Source: Azospirillum canadense
GTDB taxonomy: Bacteria; Pseudomonadota; Alphaproteobacteria; Azospirillales; Azospirillaceae
Direction: 5' to 3'
Length of the DNA stretch: 64,000 nt
Assembly (NCBI RefSeq): GCF_025961225.1
Contig: NZ_JAOQNG010000007.1
Location: 206,001-270,000, forward strand
Every line of letters starts with the position of its first letter. The stretch's first letter is position 1. Made by a program: the position numbers and the translations under genes. Below the pieces are notes generated by a model. The model ran no database searches. It had not been told where the DNA came from and worked only from the letters and a program-made list of their open reading frames with translations. This document shows, one piece after another, positions 35,481-44,094 of this stretch.

Positions 35481-36368
35481 TCACACCGCTTCGGCGTAGC
35501 GCGCGGCGATCTCCTTGATGCTCCGGTTCACGTCCTCGGCGATCAGCGTCGGGCCGCGGCTCCAGCCGACCTCCGGCATGGCGTGGCAGAGCGCGCGCTT
35601 GACCATCGCCGGCGGGAAGCCCAGGGCGTACAGCTCCTTGCGAAGCGCGCTGAAACGCGCCTGATAGGTTTCCGCCGCGTCCAGGTCGCCGCGCAGGAAG
35701 GCGGCGTGGATGGCGTTCAGCGTCACCGGGCAGAGGTTGCCGAGGCCGGAGACGCAGCCCACGGCCCCGTTGCGCAGGCCGTGCAGGACCAGCGAGTCCG
35801 GCCCGACCAGAACGTCGAAGCCGTCCCGCTCCCGCGCCACGGCCAGGAAGCCGTCCAGGCTGTCCTGCGAGCCGGCGCTGTCCTTGATGCCGATGATGTT
35901 GGGATGCTCGGCCAGCACCCGCGCGGTCTGCGGGTCCAGCGTGTTCCCGGTGCGCGCCGGGATGTTGTAGAGGTAAAGCGGCACCGTCAGCGCGTCGGCG
36001 ACGCGCCGGTAATGGTCGACCAGCTCGGCCTGCGAGCAGGCGATGAAGGACGGCGTGATGGCCGACACCGCCTTGACGCCCAGCCCCTGGATGGCCTTGC
36101 CGAGTGCGATGGTTTGGTGGGTGGAGACCTCGCCGATGTGGGCCAGCACCGGGACACGGCCGGCGGCGGCCTCCACGCTGACCTCGGCGACCTGCACCTT
36201 CTCCTCGAAGGACAGGGCGTAGAACTCGCCGTTGGTGCCGGCGCAGAACACGCCGTTGCCGGCGGACGCCTGGCGCTCCACCTGGCGTCGCAGCGCTGCG
36301 ACCGCAACGCGCTCGTCGCCGTCGAAGGGCGTGACGATGGCGACGAAAGGACCCGTGATCTTGCTCAT
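35481..36368 (-). CDS. DHDPS/NAL-family aldolase or dehydratase
   Basis: A 295-residue TIM-barrel protein of the dihydrodipicolinate synthase/N-acetylneuraminate lyase family. The Schiff-base lysine is Lys162 in IIGIKDSAG; Tyr134 in LYLYNIPART is the proton-relay residue. The substrate loop is GTNGE at 44-48, differing from the GTTGE of true DapA and the GSTGE of sialic acid lyases. The family includes KDG aldolases, keto-deoxy sugar acid dehydratases and hydroxy-oxoglutarate aldolases. It sits within an acid-sugar operon beside a DUF1537 kinase and PdxA2, so retro-aldol cleavage or dehydration of a keto-deoxy acid is more likely than lysine biosynthesis. Confidence 0.92.
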   Translation of the reverse strand: MSKITGPFVAIVTPFDGDERVAVAALRRQVERQASAGNGVFCAGTNGEFYALSFEEKVQVAEVSVEAAAGRVPVLAHIGEVSTHQTIALGKAIQGLGVKAVSAITPSFIACSQAELVDHYRRVADALTVPLYLYNIPARTGNTLDPQTARVLAEHPNIIGIKDSAGSQDSLDGFLAVARERDGFDVLVGPDSLVLHGLRNGAVGCVSGLGNLCPVTLNAIHAAFLRGDLDAAETYQARFSALRKELYALGFPPAMVKRALCHAMPEVGWSRGPTLIAEDVNRSIKEIAARYAEAV

Positions 36369-36412
36369 GGCCTGTGCCTTTGCCCGGATTTGAAGTGTGT
36401 GGGGTCGCGCCG

Positions 36413-37549
36413 TCAGTAGGCGGCGCGGTACATGCCCAGGATGTCGTCGCGCCCAACGTCGCGCGGGTTGTTGTCGAGCAGGCGGCGGATGGCGTGCGCC
36501 TCGTCCGCCATGCGCGGCAGGTCGTCCTCCGGCACGCCCAGCGCCGACAGCCGCATCTCGCAGCCCAGGGCCCGGCACCATTGGTAGGCCGCGTCGAACA
36601 CCGCCGCCGGCTCGGTCGCCGGGGGCAAGCCGAGGGCCGCCAGGATGGCGGCGGTGCGCTCCGGCACCACGGGGGCGTTGAAGGCCAGGACGTGCGGGAA
36701 GACCAGCGCGTTGGCCGCCCCGTGCGCGACGTGGTGGCGGGTGCCCAGCGGATAGGCGACCGCGTGCCCCGCCGCCGTGTTGACCGGCCCCAGGCAGATG
36801 CCGCCGTAATAGGAGGCCAGCGCCAAGCCGGCCCGCGCCTCCCGGTCCTCGCCGTCGGCCACGGCGCGCGGCAGGAAGCGGCCGACCAGCCGGATGCCTT
36901 CAAGCGCGTAGAGGTCGATGGACGGGTGCGCCTTGCGGTTGGTGTAGGCCTCCACGCAATGGGCCAGCGCGTCCACGCCCGTAGCGGCGGTGACGGCCCG
37001 CGGCACGCTCAGCGTCAGATCGGGATCGACCACCGCGAGGTCGGCCAGCATGTGCACGCTCTGCACCGCCAGCTTGTTCAGGGTCGCCGGGTCGGTAACC
37101 AGCGCGCGGGTGCCGGCCTCGCTGCCCGTGCCGGCGGTGGTCGGTACCTGGACCAGGGCGGCGCGCTTGGCCGCGACCTTCTCCGGCCCGACCACCTCGT
37201 GGATGGTCTGCCCACTGCCGGGCAGGACCGCCGCCAGCTTGGCGAGATCCATGGCGCTGCCGCCGCCGAAGCCGACGACCACCTGCGCCTCCGCCCGCTC
37301 CGCGACGGCGAGCAGGGCCTCCAGATTGGGGACGTCCGGTTCCGGCTTGATGTCGGCGAAGACGGTGACGGAGCCCTCCAGCGCCAGCCGATCGACCCGC
37401 TGGGCGTTGAAGGCGTCGGCGACCACCAGTGTGCGGGTGAATCCGTGCTCCCGCACCCAGCGGCCGACCTCCGCGACCGTGCCGCCGCCGAAGGCGACGC
37501 GCGGCGGGCGGAGCAGCTCGATGGGGCGGGTCAGGTCGTTCTGGATCAT
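36413..37549 (-). CDS. Iron-containing alcohol dehydrogenase
   Basis: A 378-residue group III alcohol dehydrogenase. It has the nucleotide-binding GFGGGSAMDLAK, VPTTAGTGSEAGTRA, and the metal-site blocks DALAHCVEAY and HHVAHGAANALVFPH, with conserved Asp and His residues. Such enzymes act on 1,2-diols, lactaldehyde, 4-hydroxybutyrate or sugar alcohols with NAD(P). It differs clearly from the maleylacetate-reductase-like protein at 14214. It lies 44 bases from the aldolase gene and 11 bases from pdxA2, fitting oxidation of a hydroxyl on the four-carbon or longer acid-sugar substrate, or reduction of an aldehyde product. Confidence 0.92.
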   Translation of the reverse strand: MIQNDLTRPIELLRPPRVAFGGGTVAEVGRWVREHGFTRTLVVADAFNAQRVDRLALEGSVTVFADIKPEPDVPNLEALLAVAERAEAQVVVGFGGGSAMDLAKLAAVLPGSGQTIHEVVGPEKVAAKRAALVQVPTTAGTGSEAGTRALVTDPATLNKLAVQSVHMLADLAVVDPDLTLSVPRAVTAATGVDALAHCVEAYTNRKAHPSIDLYALEGIRLVGRFLPRAVADGEDREARAGLALASYYGGICLGPVNTAAGHAVAYPLGTRHHVAHGAANALVFPHVLAFNAPVVPERTAAILAALGLPPATEPAAVFDAAYQWCRALGCEMRLSALGVPEDDLPRMADEAHAIRRLLDNNPRDVGRDDILGMYRAAY

Positions 37550-37560
37550 GTCCCTGTTCC

Positions 37561-38604
37561 TCAAGCCGCGGCGCTGGTCGCCGGCGCGCGGGCGGCGGCG
37601 AGCGTTTCGGCGTATTCGATGGCCTCGATCAGGCTCAGCTCGTTGGCGATGCCCTTTCCGGCGATGTCGAAGGCGGTGCCGTGGTCGACGGAGGTGCGGA
37701 TGATCGGCAGGCCGAGCGTGATGTTGACGCCGCTCAGCGCGTCCCAGGTCCCGGTTTCCGGGTTGACGTTGAAGCCCAGCAGCTTCACCGGGATGTGGCC
37801 CTGGTCGTGGTACATGGCGACCACCGCGTCGAACTGGCCGGCGCGCAGCTTGACGAAGACCGTGTCGCCGGGCACGGGGCCGACCACGTCCAGCCCGTCG
37901 GCGACGCAGCGCGCGATCACCGGCTCCGTCACGTCGATGTCCTGGCGGCCGAACAGCCCGCCCTCGCCTGCGTGCGGGTTCAGCGCGGCGACCGCGATGC
38001 GACGGCGCGGCAGCCGCAGGCCGCTCAGCGTCTCGTGCGTCAGGTCGATGACGTAGCGCAGCCGCTCCGGCGTCAGGCGCTTCGGCACGTCCTCCAGCGC
38101 GATGTGGGTGGTGACGTGGCTGACGCGCATGTTGCCGTGCGCCAGCATCATCACGGAGCCGCGCGCCCCTGTCAGCTCCGCCAGCATGTCGGTGTGGCCG
38201 GCGAAATGGTAGCCGGCCTTGTTCAGCGCCTCCTTGTTCAGCGGCGCCGTGACGATGCCCTGGATGCGCCCGGCCTGGGCCAGCCGCACCGCGCGTTCCA
38301 CCGCCAGATAGGCGAAGCGCCCGCCGTCCACCGACAGCACGCCCGGACGGATCGGCTCGCCCTCCGGCCCGGCCTGCAGGCAGGCCAGCGCCGGCCAGTC
38401 GCCGTCGGTCTCGCTCACCTCCGGGAAAGCGAGATCGCTGCCCAGCGCGGCGCGCGCGGCCTGGAGCGCCGGGTTGCTGCCGATGACCAGCAGGCGCAGC
38501 TTCCCGGCTTCCAGCCGGTCCTTCAGACGCGCGCAGGCCTTCACGATGATCTCCGGCCCGACGCCGGCGGGATCGCCCATGGTGATGGCCAGATGCGGTG
38601 TCAT
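37561..38604 (-). CDS. pdxA2: 4-hydroxythreonine-4-phosphate dehydrogenase-like protein (PdxA2)
   Basis: A 347-residue PdxA-superfamily dehydrogenase. It opens LAITMGDPAGVGPEIIVKA and has three metal-coordinating histidine segments: GHTDMLAE, THIALEDVP and MYHDQGHIPVK, with the final TSVDHGTAFDIAG. PdxA2 proteins encoded beside DUF1537 kinases oxidise and decarboxylate four-carbon acid-sugar phosphates such as 4-phospho-D-threonate or erythronate to dihydroxyacetone phosphate. The gene overlaps the kinase gene by four bases (ATGA), making the assignment to this branch, rather than to pyridoxal phosphate synthesis, well supported by context. Confidence 0.93.
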   Translation of the reverse strand: MTPHLAITMGDPAGVGPEIIVKACARLKDRLEAGKLRLLVIGSNPALQAARAALGSDLAFPEVSETDGDWPALACLQAGPEGEPIRPGVLSVDGGRFAYLAVERAVRLAQAGRIQGIVTAPLNKEALNKAGYHFAGHTDMLAELTGARGSVMMLAHGNMRVSHVTTHIALEDVPKRLTPERLRYVIDLTHETLSGLRLPRRRIAVAALNPHAGEGGLFGRQDIDVTEPVIARCVADGLDVVGPVPGDTVFVKLRAGQFDAVVAMYHDQGHIPVKLLGFNVNPETGTWDALSGVNITLGLPIIRTSVDHGTAFDIAGKGIANELSLIEAIEYAETLAAARAPATSAAA

Positions 38605-39812
38605 GCTTCCTCTCCCTGGTGATGATGCGGCGCGGCCCCCTGAGACTCATTGAGGCTGACCAGCCGGCGCAGAAGCGCCGGGTCGCCGAACGCGCCCGAT
38701 TTTGAAACCACGCGGACGCCGTCGAAGCGCCCGCCGCGCAGGACGGAGCGCGGAACCCCCGGCCAGACATGCCCGTCCAGATCCAGCCGCTCCGCCTCCA
38801 GCGCCGCGCAGAGGCCGCGGAGCGTCTCCCCACCGGCGACCAACAGCGTGCCGGGCGGGTCGAGGCGGCGAACCAGCGTCGCGAATTCCCGCTCGATGCG
38901 GTTCGCGGCGTCGGCGCAGGACAGCCCGTCGGGCAGCGCCAGCCCAGCCAGCGCGACGCCCCGTTCCATCAGCCGTCGCGACAGCGCGGACGCACTCGCC
39001 TCGCCACCGTTCGGCAGGGCCAGCGTATGCTCCGAACAGGCGGCGAGCTGCGCCGCGGTCACGGGATGGTTTGTACCGAACAACCCAAGCACCGGCCCCG
39101 GCAGCGTGGCGTCGTCCTGGGAACCGGCGGGGCACCCGGCCTGCTGCGCCAGCGCGCCGGCCAGCCCGCCGCTGCCGCACCACAGGACCGGCCCGTCGAG
39201 CGCGCGACCCACGGCGGCGATGGCCGCGAGGTCGGCGTCCGTTTCGGCGTCCCACAGGCTGACGCCGGCGGGGACCGCATCGCCGGGGCGGCAGAGGTGG
39301 ACCGCCAGCCCCTCGCGCTCCAGGTCGGCGCGCAGGTCGCTCGCCACTGGGCGCCAGCCCTCCGCCGTGCGGGCGAGCTGTACGCCGCCGCGGGTGACCC
39401 GGCCCTGATAGGGAAAGGCGGGTGCCACGATGCAATGGGTCGGCGCGACAGCGCTCATCCAGGCGCCGATCTCCGCCCCGGCATGGCCGCGCAGAAGGCT
39501 GTCCAGCTTGGCGTAGAGGATCGTGTCGGAGGTCCAGCCCAGCCCGGCGGCCAACGCGGCGACCGTTGCCCGCGCCACGTCGCGCCCCACCTCGCGGGTG
39601 CCGCTATCGATGGCGATGCTCCCGGCGACGTTGGAGCGCGGCAGGCCGCGCCAGTGAACGGGTATCGGACCGGTGGCGGCGGTCAGCTGCGCCGCGGTGT
39701 CGAGCGCCCCGGTCAGGTCGTCGGCGATCAGCCGCACGCGCAGGGCCGCCTTCGCCTGTGCGTTGGGTCCCGATGTGAGGTGCTGGACCATGCCGTCCAT
39801 GGTGCGTTCCAT
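38601..39812 (-). CDS. Four-carbon acid-sugar kinase (DUF1537 family)
   Basis: A protein of about 403 residues of the DUF1537/OtnK-DtnK family. The N-terminal domain opens with the typical LIADDLTGALDTA, and the C-terminal nucleotide-binding domain has a glycine-rich LLVAGGETL segment and SGAFGD near the end. These kinases phosphorylate D-threonate, D-erythronate or related acids, the product then going to PdxA2. The start is uncertain: ATGs at 39812, 39800 and 39791 are all in frame; the first is given. It is probably the first gene of the minus-strand operon, opposite the GntR regulator. Confidence 0.9.
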   Translation of the reverse strand: MERTMDGMVQHLTSGPNAQAKAALRVRLIADDLTGALDTAAQLTAATGPIPVHWRGLPRSNVAGSIAIDSGTREVGRDVARATVAALAAGLGWTSDTILYAKLDSLLRGHAGAEIGAWMSAVAPTHCIVAPAFPYQGRVTRGGVQLARTAEGWRPVASDLRADLEREGLAVHLCRPGDAVPAGVSLWDAETDADLAAIAAVGRALDGPVLWCGSGGLAGALAQQAGCPAGSQDDATLPGPVLGLFGTNHPVTAAQLAACSEHTLALPNGGEASASALSRRLMERGVALAGLALPDGLSCADAANRIEREFATLVRRLDPPGTLLVAGGETLRGLCAALEAERLDLDGHVWPGVPRSVLRGGRFDGVRVVSKSGAFGDPALLRRLVSLNESQGAAPHHHQGEEA

Positions 39813-39903
39813 CCCGCTGCGCCGTGACCGAAGGGCCATGACCGGGCGCTTCCTCGGCCCGATCTGGAGCCACTTCATCACAGCGCTGCAAGCATGTCAA
39901 CAT

Positions 39904-39974
39904 GTTGTCATGTTGCATACTCACAATGGGCCGCTTCAGGCGCTTTGGTCACTTTACATGTTTACAAGTTGTCA
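39904..39974. promoter_or_regulatory. Candidate GntR operator region between divergent acid-sugar operon and regulator
   Basis: The gap upstream of the kinase gene contains GTTGTCA at 39904-39910 and again at 39968-39974. The first is embedded in a CATG-rich imperfect palindrome (GTCAACATGTTGTCATG), the second beside TGTTTACAAG, resembling the T-N-G-T-N3-A-C-N-A pattern of FadR-type GntR regulators. Spacing of 64 bases is about six helical turns, which would suit looping. Confidence 0.45.
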
Positions 39975-40030
39975 GGTCGGGGTTACAGGTTTGATGGAAC
40001 GACGCACGCACAGCCCTGAGAGACGACACC

Positions 40031-40804
40031 ATGGACAAAGGAGAGTTCGCCTCCGACGCCTTGGACACGGATGGCACCAGCTTTGAGGGCACCGTGCGTC
40101 CGCGCGCGACGCCGCTGGTCCAACGGGTCTATCAGGGACTTCTGGCGCAGATCAGCGCGGGGGCGTACCAGCCCGACCAGCGGCTGCCGGGCGAGCATGA
40201 ACTGGCGGAGCAGTTCCTCGTCTCCCGCCCCGTGGTCCGCGAGGCGCTGAGCCGCCTGCGGGACGAGGGGCTGATCCATTCACGGCGCGGAGCCGGCAGT
40301 TTCGTGAAGGGCAAGCCGGCGGAAACCCGCGCGCTGGTCGGCTTCGCCCCGGTCGAGACGATCGCCGATATCCAGCGCTGCTACGAGTTCCGCCTGAGCA
40401 TCGAGCCCGACTACGCCTATTACGCGGCGTTGCGCTGGAACAAGCCGGCGCTGGACGGAATCGCCGCGGCGCTCGACCTCATGCAGGCGGCGACCCAAGC
40501 GCACCGGCATCGGGAGGACGCCGACTTCGCCTTCCACTGCGCCATCGCCGAGGCGGCGAACAACCACTATTACCTGTCGTCCTACAAGGCGCTCCGCGAC
40601 CACATCGCCGTCGGCATGAAGTTCCACGGCGCGTCGCTGATGGGGCCGAAGGAGGGGCTGGCCGGCGTCCTCGACGAGCATCGCGGCATCTTCGAGGCGA
40701 TCCGCAGCCGCGACGCCGAGCGCGCCCGCCTGACGATGCGGCGCCATCTGGAAGGCTCCCGCGACCGGGTGTTCGAAGGCCGGATGTTGGATTTGGCTTT
40801 GTAA
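40031..40804 (+). CDS. GntR-family regulator, FadR subfamily
   Basis: A 257-residue repressor-type protein. The N-terminal winged helix-turn-helix (about residues 32-97) contains LPGEHELAEQFLVSRPVVREALSRL-type sequence, split here by its recognition helix, and the C-terminal FCD domain is all-helical with likely metal-binding histidines in FHCAIAEAANNHYYL and DEHRGIFEAI. FCD regulators usually bind sugar acids or other carboxylates. It is divergent from the kinase/PdxA2 operon and probably represses it, releasing upon binding an acid-sugar ligand. Candidate operators lie between the two at 39904-39974. Confidence 0.93.
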   Translation: MDKGEFASDALDTDGTSFEGTVRPRATPLVQRVYQGLLAQISAGAYQPDQRLPGEHELAEQFLVSRPVVREALSRLRDEGLIHSRRGAGSFVKGKPAETRALVGFAPVETIADIQRCYEFRLSIEPDYAYYAALRWNKPALDGIAAALDLMQAATQAHRHREDADFAFHCAIAEAANNHYYLSSYKALRDHIAVGMKFHGASLMGPKEGLAGVLDEHRGIFEAIRSRDAERARLTMRRHLEGSRDRVFEGRMLDLAL

Positions 40805-40817
40805 AGGGAACGCTCCG

Positions 40818-41540
40818 TCAGGGGCGCCGCATCGTCACGACCAGCACGTCCCGGAAGGCCGGACGCGCCGGGTCGATGGGTTCGACGGGCGTCACGCCGT
40901 GGAACACGCGGGCGTCGTCCACCACCGCCGATTCCAGCGGCTGGCGCAGGGTGAAGCTGCCCAGCGGCCGGCCGGCGAGATCGTGGATGTTTGTCGTGCC
41001 GCTGGAGACGTTCTCGCGCCGGACCAGCATCACCAGGACCCAGTCCACGCCGTCGCGGTGCATCCCCTCCGGGGTGGGCCGCCCGGCCTCGTCCGCACGG
41101 GCCTCGATTCGGAATTGGTGGACTTCCGTGTGCCAGACCTCCGGCTTCGTGCCGGCGGGGGTGAGCGGGTCGAACAGCGCGAAGCAGGTCTTCAGGACCG
41201 CCTCCAGCGCGGGGTGGGTCCCGGTCGCCTCCGTGATCGGCTCGAACCAGCGTTCGAGGCCGCCGTTCAGGGGGTTGTAGTCCCGGCTCTGGTAATGGGG
41301 CTGGTGCGGCTTGCGCCGGATGCCGTCCGCGGACAGGGCGAAGGCGGCGTGCCGTCGGCGCCGGTAACGCCCGCCGTCCGCCATGAAGGCGTCCAGGCCG
41401 AGATCGTCCCAACTGGCGCTGAAACCTTCCCAATCGCGCAGGCCCGCCACGTCGAGCAGGCCCTGCATGTCGGCTGATTCGACGAAGGAGAAGCCCTCCG
41501 TCGCCACCGCGTCGCCAATCCTGTGCAGCTTTTCGGTCAT
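40818..41540 (-). CDS. 2-oxoglutarate/Fe(II) dioxygenase family protein (BsmA / amino-acid hydroxylase type)
   Basis: A 240-residue double-stranded beta-helix enzyme of the 2OG-Fe_2 family that includes bacterial L-isoleucine 4-hydroxylase. The iron triad is likely His and Asp in GMHRDGVDW with a distal His in VFHGVTP. Supporting blocks are HQFRIEA and SGTTNIHD. The start at 41540 (MTEKLHR) begins the conserved part. It is convergent with gntR (13-base gap) and otherwise isolated; family members hydroxylate free amino acids, but the substrate here is unknown. Confidence 0.82.
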   Translation of the reverse strand: MTEKLHRIGDAVATEGFSFVESADMQGLLDVAGLRDWEGFSASWDDLGLDAFMADGGRYRRRRHAAFALSADGIRRKPHQPHYQSRDYNPLNGGLERWFEPITEATGTHPALEAVLKTCFALFDPLTPAGTKPEVWHTEVHQFRIEARADEAGRPTPEGMHRDGVDWVLVMLVRRENVSSGTTNIHDLAGRPLGSFTLRQPLESAVVDDARVFHGVTPVEPIDPARPAFRDVLVVTMRRP

Positions 41541-41913
41541 GTCGGCTGTCCGGTCCAGAAGGCGATCCCGCTCGCCACGGACCATGACAGTACGAAAGCA
41601 TCGGCGCGCCCGCCACGCCCGCAAGCGCATGGCTCACCCGACCAATATGAAGCGCGGCCACCGGATCGACACCTAAGTTCAATTGCGCCGTCACCCCGAC
41701 GCGCGAAAGCTTGCAGGATGTCGGGGCGTCCTCACTGTTGAGTCGTTCCACGACCGGGCGGCGCACCCCAGGGGGGTCGCAAAACCGCCTTCACGGCCCG
41801 ATCCGCAGCGCCGAAGCGATGCAGTGGGCCGACCTGGAACGACATCGCGGCTCCGATTCCCTGCGTGTCCAAGCGGATGCGCCTCGCACCCACGTGATCG
41901 AAGGATTTCGGCC
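41541..41913. other. 373-base intergenic region, no gene recognised
   Basis: This is the divergent promoter region between the dioxygenase gene (minus) and the DJ-1/PfpI gene (plus). Both strands have short open frames with Arg/Pro-rich shadows. I find no hairpin terminator, RNA gene or clear promoter hexamers. Confidence 0.35.
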
Positions 41914-42603
41914 ATGAAAATCCTGATGGTATTGACGTCTCACGACCAGCTTGGCGACACCGGCCGCAAGACCGGCTTCTGGCTCGAAGAGTTCGCCGCC
42001 CCCTATTACGTGTTCAAGGATGCGAAGGCGGAGATCGTCATCGCCTCGCCCAAGGGGGGCCAGCCGCCGCTCGATCCCAAGAGCAACGAGCCGCGTTTCC
42101 AGACCGAGCTGACCCATCGTTTCGAGGCCGACCCGGCGGCCATCGCCGCGCTGGCCGCGTCGGTCCCGCTGCGCTCCGTCTCGGCGGCCGACTTCGACAC
42201 CGTCTTCTACCCGGGCGGCCATGGCCCCATGTGGGACTTGGCGGAGGACGCGGATTCCATCCGCCTGATCGAGAGCTTCCATAAGGCCGGCAAGCCGCTC
42301 GCCCTGGTCTGCCACGCTCCCTGCGCGCTTCACCGCGCCCGCAGGCCCGACGGCCGCCCGCTGGTCGAGGGCAAGAAGGTGACGGGCTTCGCGAACAGCG
42401 AGGAGGAGGCCATGGGCCTCACGAAGGTTGTGCCGTTCCTGGTCGAGGACGAGTTGAAGCGCCTCGGCGGGATCTTCTCCAAGGCGCCGGACTGGGCTCC
42501 CTACGTCGTGACCGACGGCCTGCTGATCACGGGCCAGAATCCGGCCTCTTCCGGTCCCGGCGCCACGGCGCTGCTCAAGACCCTCGCCACCGCCACGGCA
42601 TGA
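41914..42603 (+). CDS. DJ-1/PfpI family protein (Hsp31-like, class I glutamine-amidotransferase fold)
   Basis: A 229-residue cytoplasmic protein of the DJ-1/ThiJ/PfpI superfamily. The nucleophile-elbow cysteine is in LVCHAPCAL, and the preceding strand ends YPGGHGPMWDLAED. The start KILMVLTSHDQLGDTGRKTGFWLEE is characteristic of the Hsp31-like glyoxalase III/chaperone branch. Functions in this branch include methylglyoxal detoxification and protein repair. The ATG at 41914 is the first of the conserved sequence, with an AAGGA about ten bases upstream. It stands alone, followed by a GC-rich hairpin. Confidence 0.9.
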   Translation: MKILMVLTSHDQLGDTGRKTGFWLEEFAAPYYVFKDAKAEIVIASPKGGQPPLDPKSNEPRFQTELTHRFEADPAAIAALAASVPLRSVSAADFDTVFYPGGHGPMWDLAEDADSIRLIESFHKAGKPLALVCHAPCALHRARRPDGRPLVEGKKVTGFANSEEEAMGLTKVVPFLVEDELKRLGGIFSKAPDWAPYVVTDGLLITGQNPASSGPGATALLKTLATATA

Positions 42604-42609
42604 CGGAAC

Positions 42610-42634
42610 GGGCGCGTCGGACACCGGCGCGCCC
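42610..42634 (+). terminator. GC-rich hairpin after DJ-1/PfpI gene
   Basis: GGGCGCG pairs with CGCGCCC over seven bases around an 11-base loop, starting seven bases after the stop codon. There is no T-run. Confidence 0.45.
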
Positions 42635-42739
42635 ACAGGCGGTTCGTTGCACCAAGCTGGCAAGCCGCTCCCGGTTCTCCCCGCAAGCCACAGTCCTGAA
42701 CCGCGTCGGCCCAAGCCGACGATAAAAGCCCGTTGACTG

Positions 42740-42790
42740 TTTAGATGATGAAAGACATCTATTGCTCTTAGAGACTGATCGTCATCTAAA
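42740..42790. promoter_or_regulatory. Operator/promoter of RND efflux operon
   Basis: Two nested dyads occur: an inner AGATG-ATGAAAGA-CATCT at 42743-42760 and an outer TTTAGATGA (42740-42748) pairing with TCATCTAAA (42782-42790). A sigma-70-like -35 hexamer TTGACT lies just upstream (42733-42738). A related element precedes the tetR gene at 47213, so these are probably binding sites of the TetR regulator. Confidence 0.6.
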
Positions 42791-42807
42791 CCGACGGGAG
42801 CGGGAGC

Positions 42808-44094
42808 ATGGTGCAGGAATCGCAGGCAGCCGGAACGGGTCGGTCCGCCGGAGAGGCTCATTTCAAAGGGGCCTTGCGCCACCGCCGGCGTCGCACGATC
42901 GTGGTGTCCTCGCTCGCCGCCACGGTTGCGGTCGGCGCGATCCTGTCGGTTTCCACAGCGTGCTCGGCTCTGCTCAGCCCGGCCGCGGCGGTCGTGGAGA
43001 CGGTGAGGGACCGCTTCGCCGGCGATCCCGTCATGGCCAAGCCCGATCCGGTCCGCGGGGTGCGCGTGATCGCCGTGGCGGAGGCCGGCACCACCCTGGA
43101 GAGGAACTTCACCGGCACGGTCGCCGCCCGCTATGAGACCGCGATTGGCTTCCGCGTCGCCGGCAAGATCCTGAGCCGGGCCGTCGATGTCGGGCAGGCC
43201 GTCCGGGCCGGCGACCTGCTCTTCGGCCTCGATCCCGCCGACTATCGCGCGGCGGTGTCCGCCGCCAAGGCGACGCTGGCCGCCGCGCAGGCACAGGCGG
43301 TCCAAACCGCCGCGGACGAGCGCCGACAGGCCCGGCTCCTCACGCAAGGGTGGGCGACCCAGGCGGCCTACGACCGCTACAAGGCCGCGGCCGAGGCGGC
43401 GACGAACCAAGCCCAGGCGGCCGCGGACCGCCTGACCCTGGCGCGCAACGACCTCTCCTATGCGGAACTGCGGGCGCCCCACGACGGGATCGTGACGGCC
43501 GTGAAGGCCGAGGCGGGGCAGGTCGTTCCCGCCGGCCAGCCCGTACTGACCCTGGTCCGGCCCAGCGACCGGGAGGCGCTGGTGACCGTTCCCGAGGGCC
43601 AGGTCGCGGACATCCGCTCCTGGTCGGCGACGGCGAGCTTCTGGGGTCGCGCCTCCGGCGCCGAGCCGGCCGTCCTGCGCGAGATTGCGCCGCAGGCCGA
43701 CGCGGCCAGCCGGACCTACGCGGTCCGCTTCTCGCTGCCGGCCAGCGCCGGCACCGCGGAGCTTGGCAGCACGGTCACCGTCCACCTCAGCCGCGCGATG
43801 ACAGGCGGCGCCACGACGATCCCTGCCTCGGCGATTGTCTTCCGGGACGGCAACCCGATCGTCTGGCGGATCGACCCGGCCGGCGACCGCGTCCAGGCCG
43901 CACCGGTTTCGATCCACCGGCTCGGCTCCGACAGCGCCGATGTGAGCGGCCTGTCGGCCGGCGACCGCGTCGTGACGCTCGGGGTGCACCGGCTGGACGA
44001 AGGTGTCCGCGTGCGCGTGGTCGAGGGTCCACGGGCCATGGCACCGGCTTCGGCCACAGCGTCCGAGGCGCACGCCCGGGGAGGCCGGTCATGA
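42808..44094 (+). CDS. RND efflux membrane-fusion (periplasmic adaptor) protein
   Basis: A 428-residue HlyD/AcrA-type adaptor. A basic N-terminus and one membrane-anchor segment (about residues 30-50) are followed by the biotinyl-lipoyl-like half motifs (GFRVAGKILSRAVDVGQAVRAG and GIVTAVKAEAGQVVPAG), an alpha-helical hairpin between them, and a beta-barrel. The anchor contains an STAC segment that could be a lipidation site, although the preceding charged tail is long for a lipoprotein signal. It bridges the pump encoded next to an outer-membrane channel; no TolC-type gene is adjacent. The stop overlaps the pump's start (ATGA). Confidence 0.92.
   Translation: MVQESQAAGTGRSAGEAHFKGALRHRRRRTIVVSSLAATVAVGAILSVSTACSALLSPAAAVVETVRDRFAGDPVMAKPDPVRGVRVIAVAEAGTTLERNFTGTVAARYETAIGFRVAGKILSRAVDVGQAVRAGDLLFGLDPADYRAAVSAAKATLAAAQAQAVQTAADERRQARLLTQGWATQAAYDRYKAAAEAATNQAQAAADRLTLARNDLSYAELRAPHDGIVTAVKAEAGQVVPAGQPVLTLVRPSDREALVTVPEGQVADIRSWSATASFWGRASGAEPAVLREIAPQADAASRTYAVRFSLPASAGTAELGSTVTVHLSRAMTGGATTIPASAIVFRDGNPIVWRIDPAGDRVQAAPVSIHRLGSDSADVSGLSAGDRVVTLGVHRLDEGVRVRVVEGPRAMAPASATASEAHARGGRS

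Noticed and set aside
35481..36368. Lysine-biosynthetic DapA
   Set aside because: The substrate loop is GTNGE and the gene lies in a catabolic acid-sugar operon.
41711..41917. Small plus-strand open frame before the DJ-1/PfpI gene
   Set aside because: No ribosome-binding site and no plausible protein pattern; it overlaps the real start.
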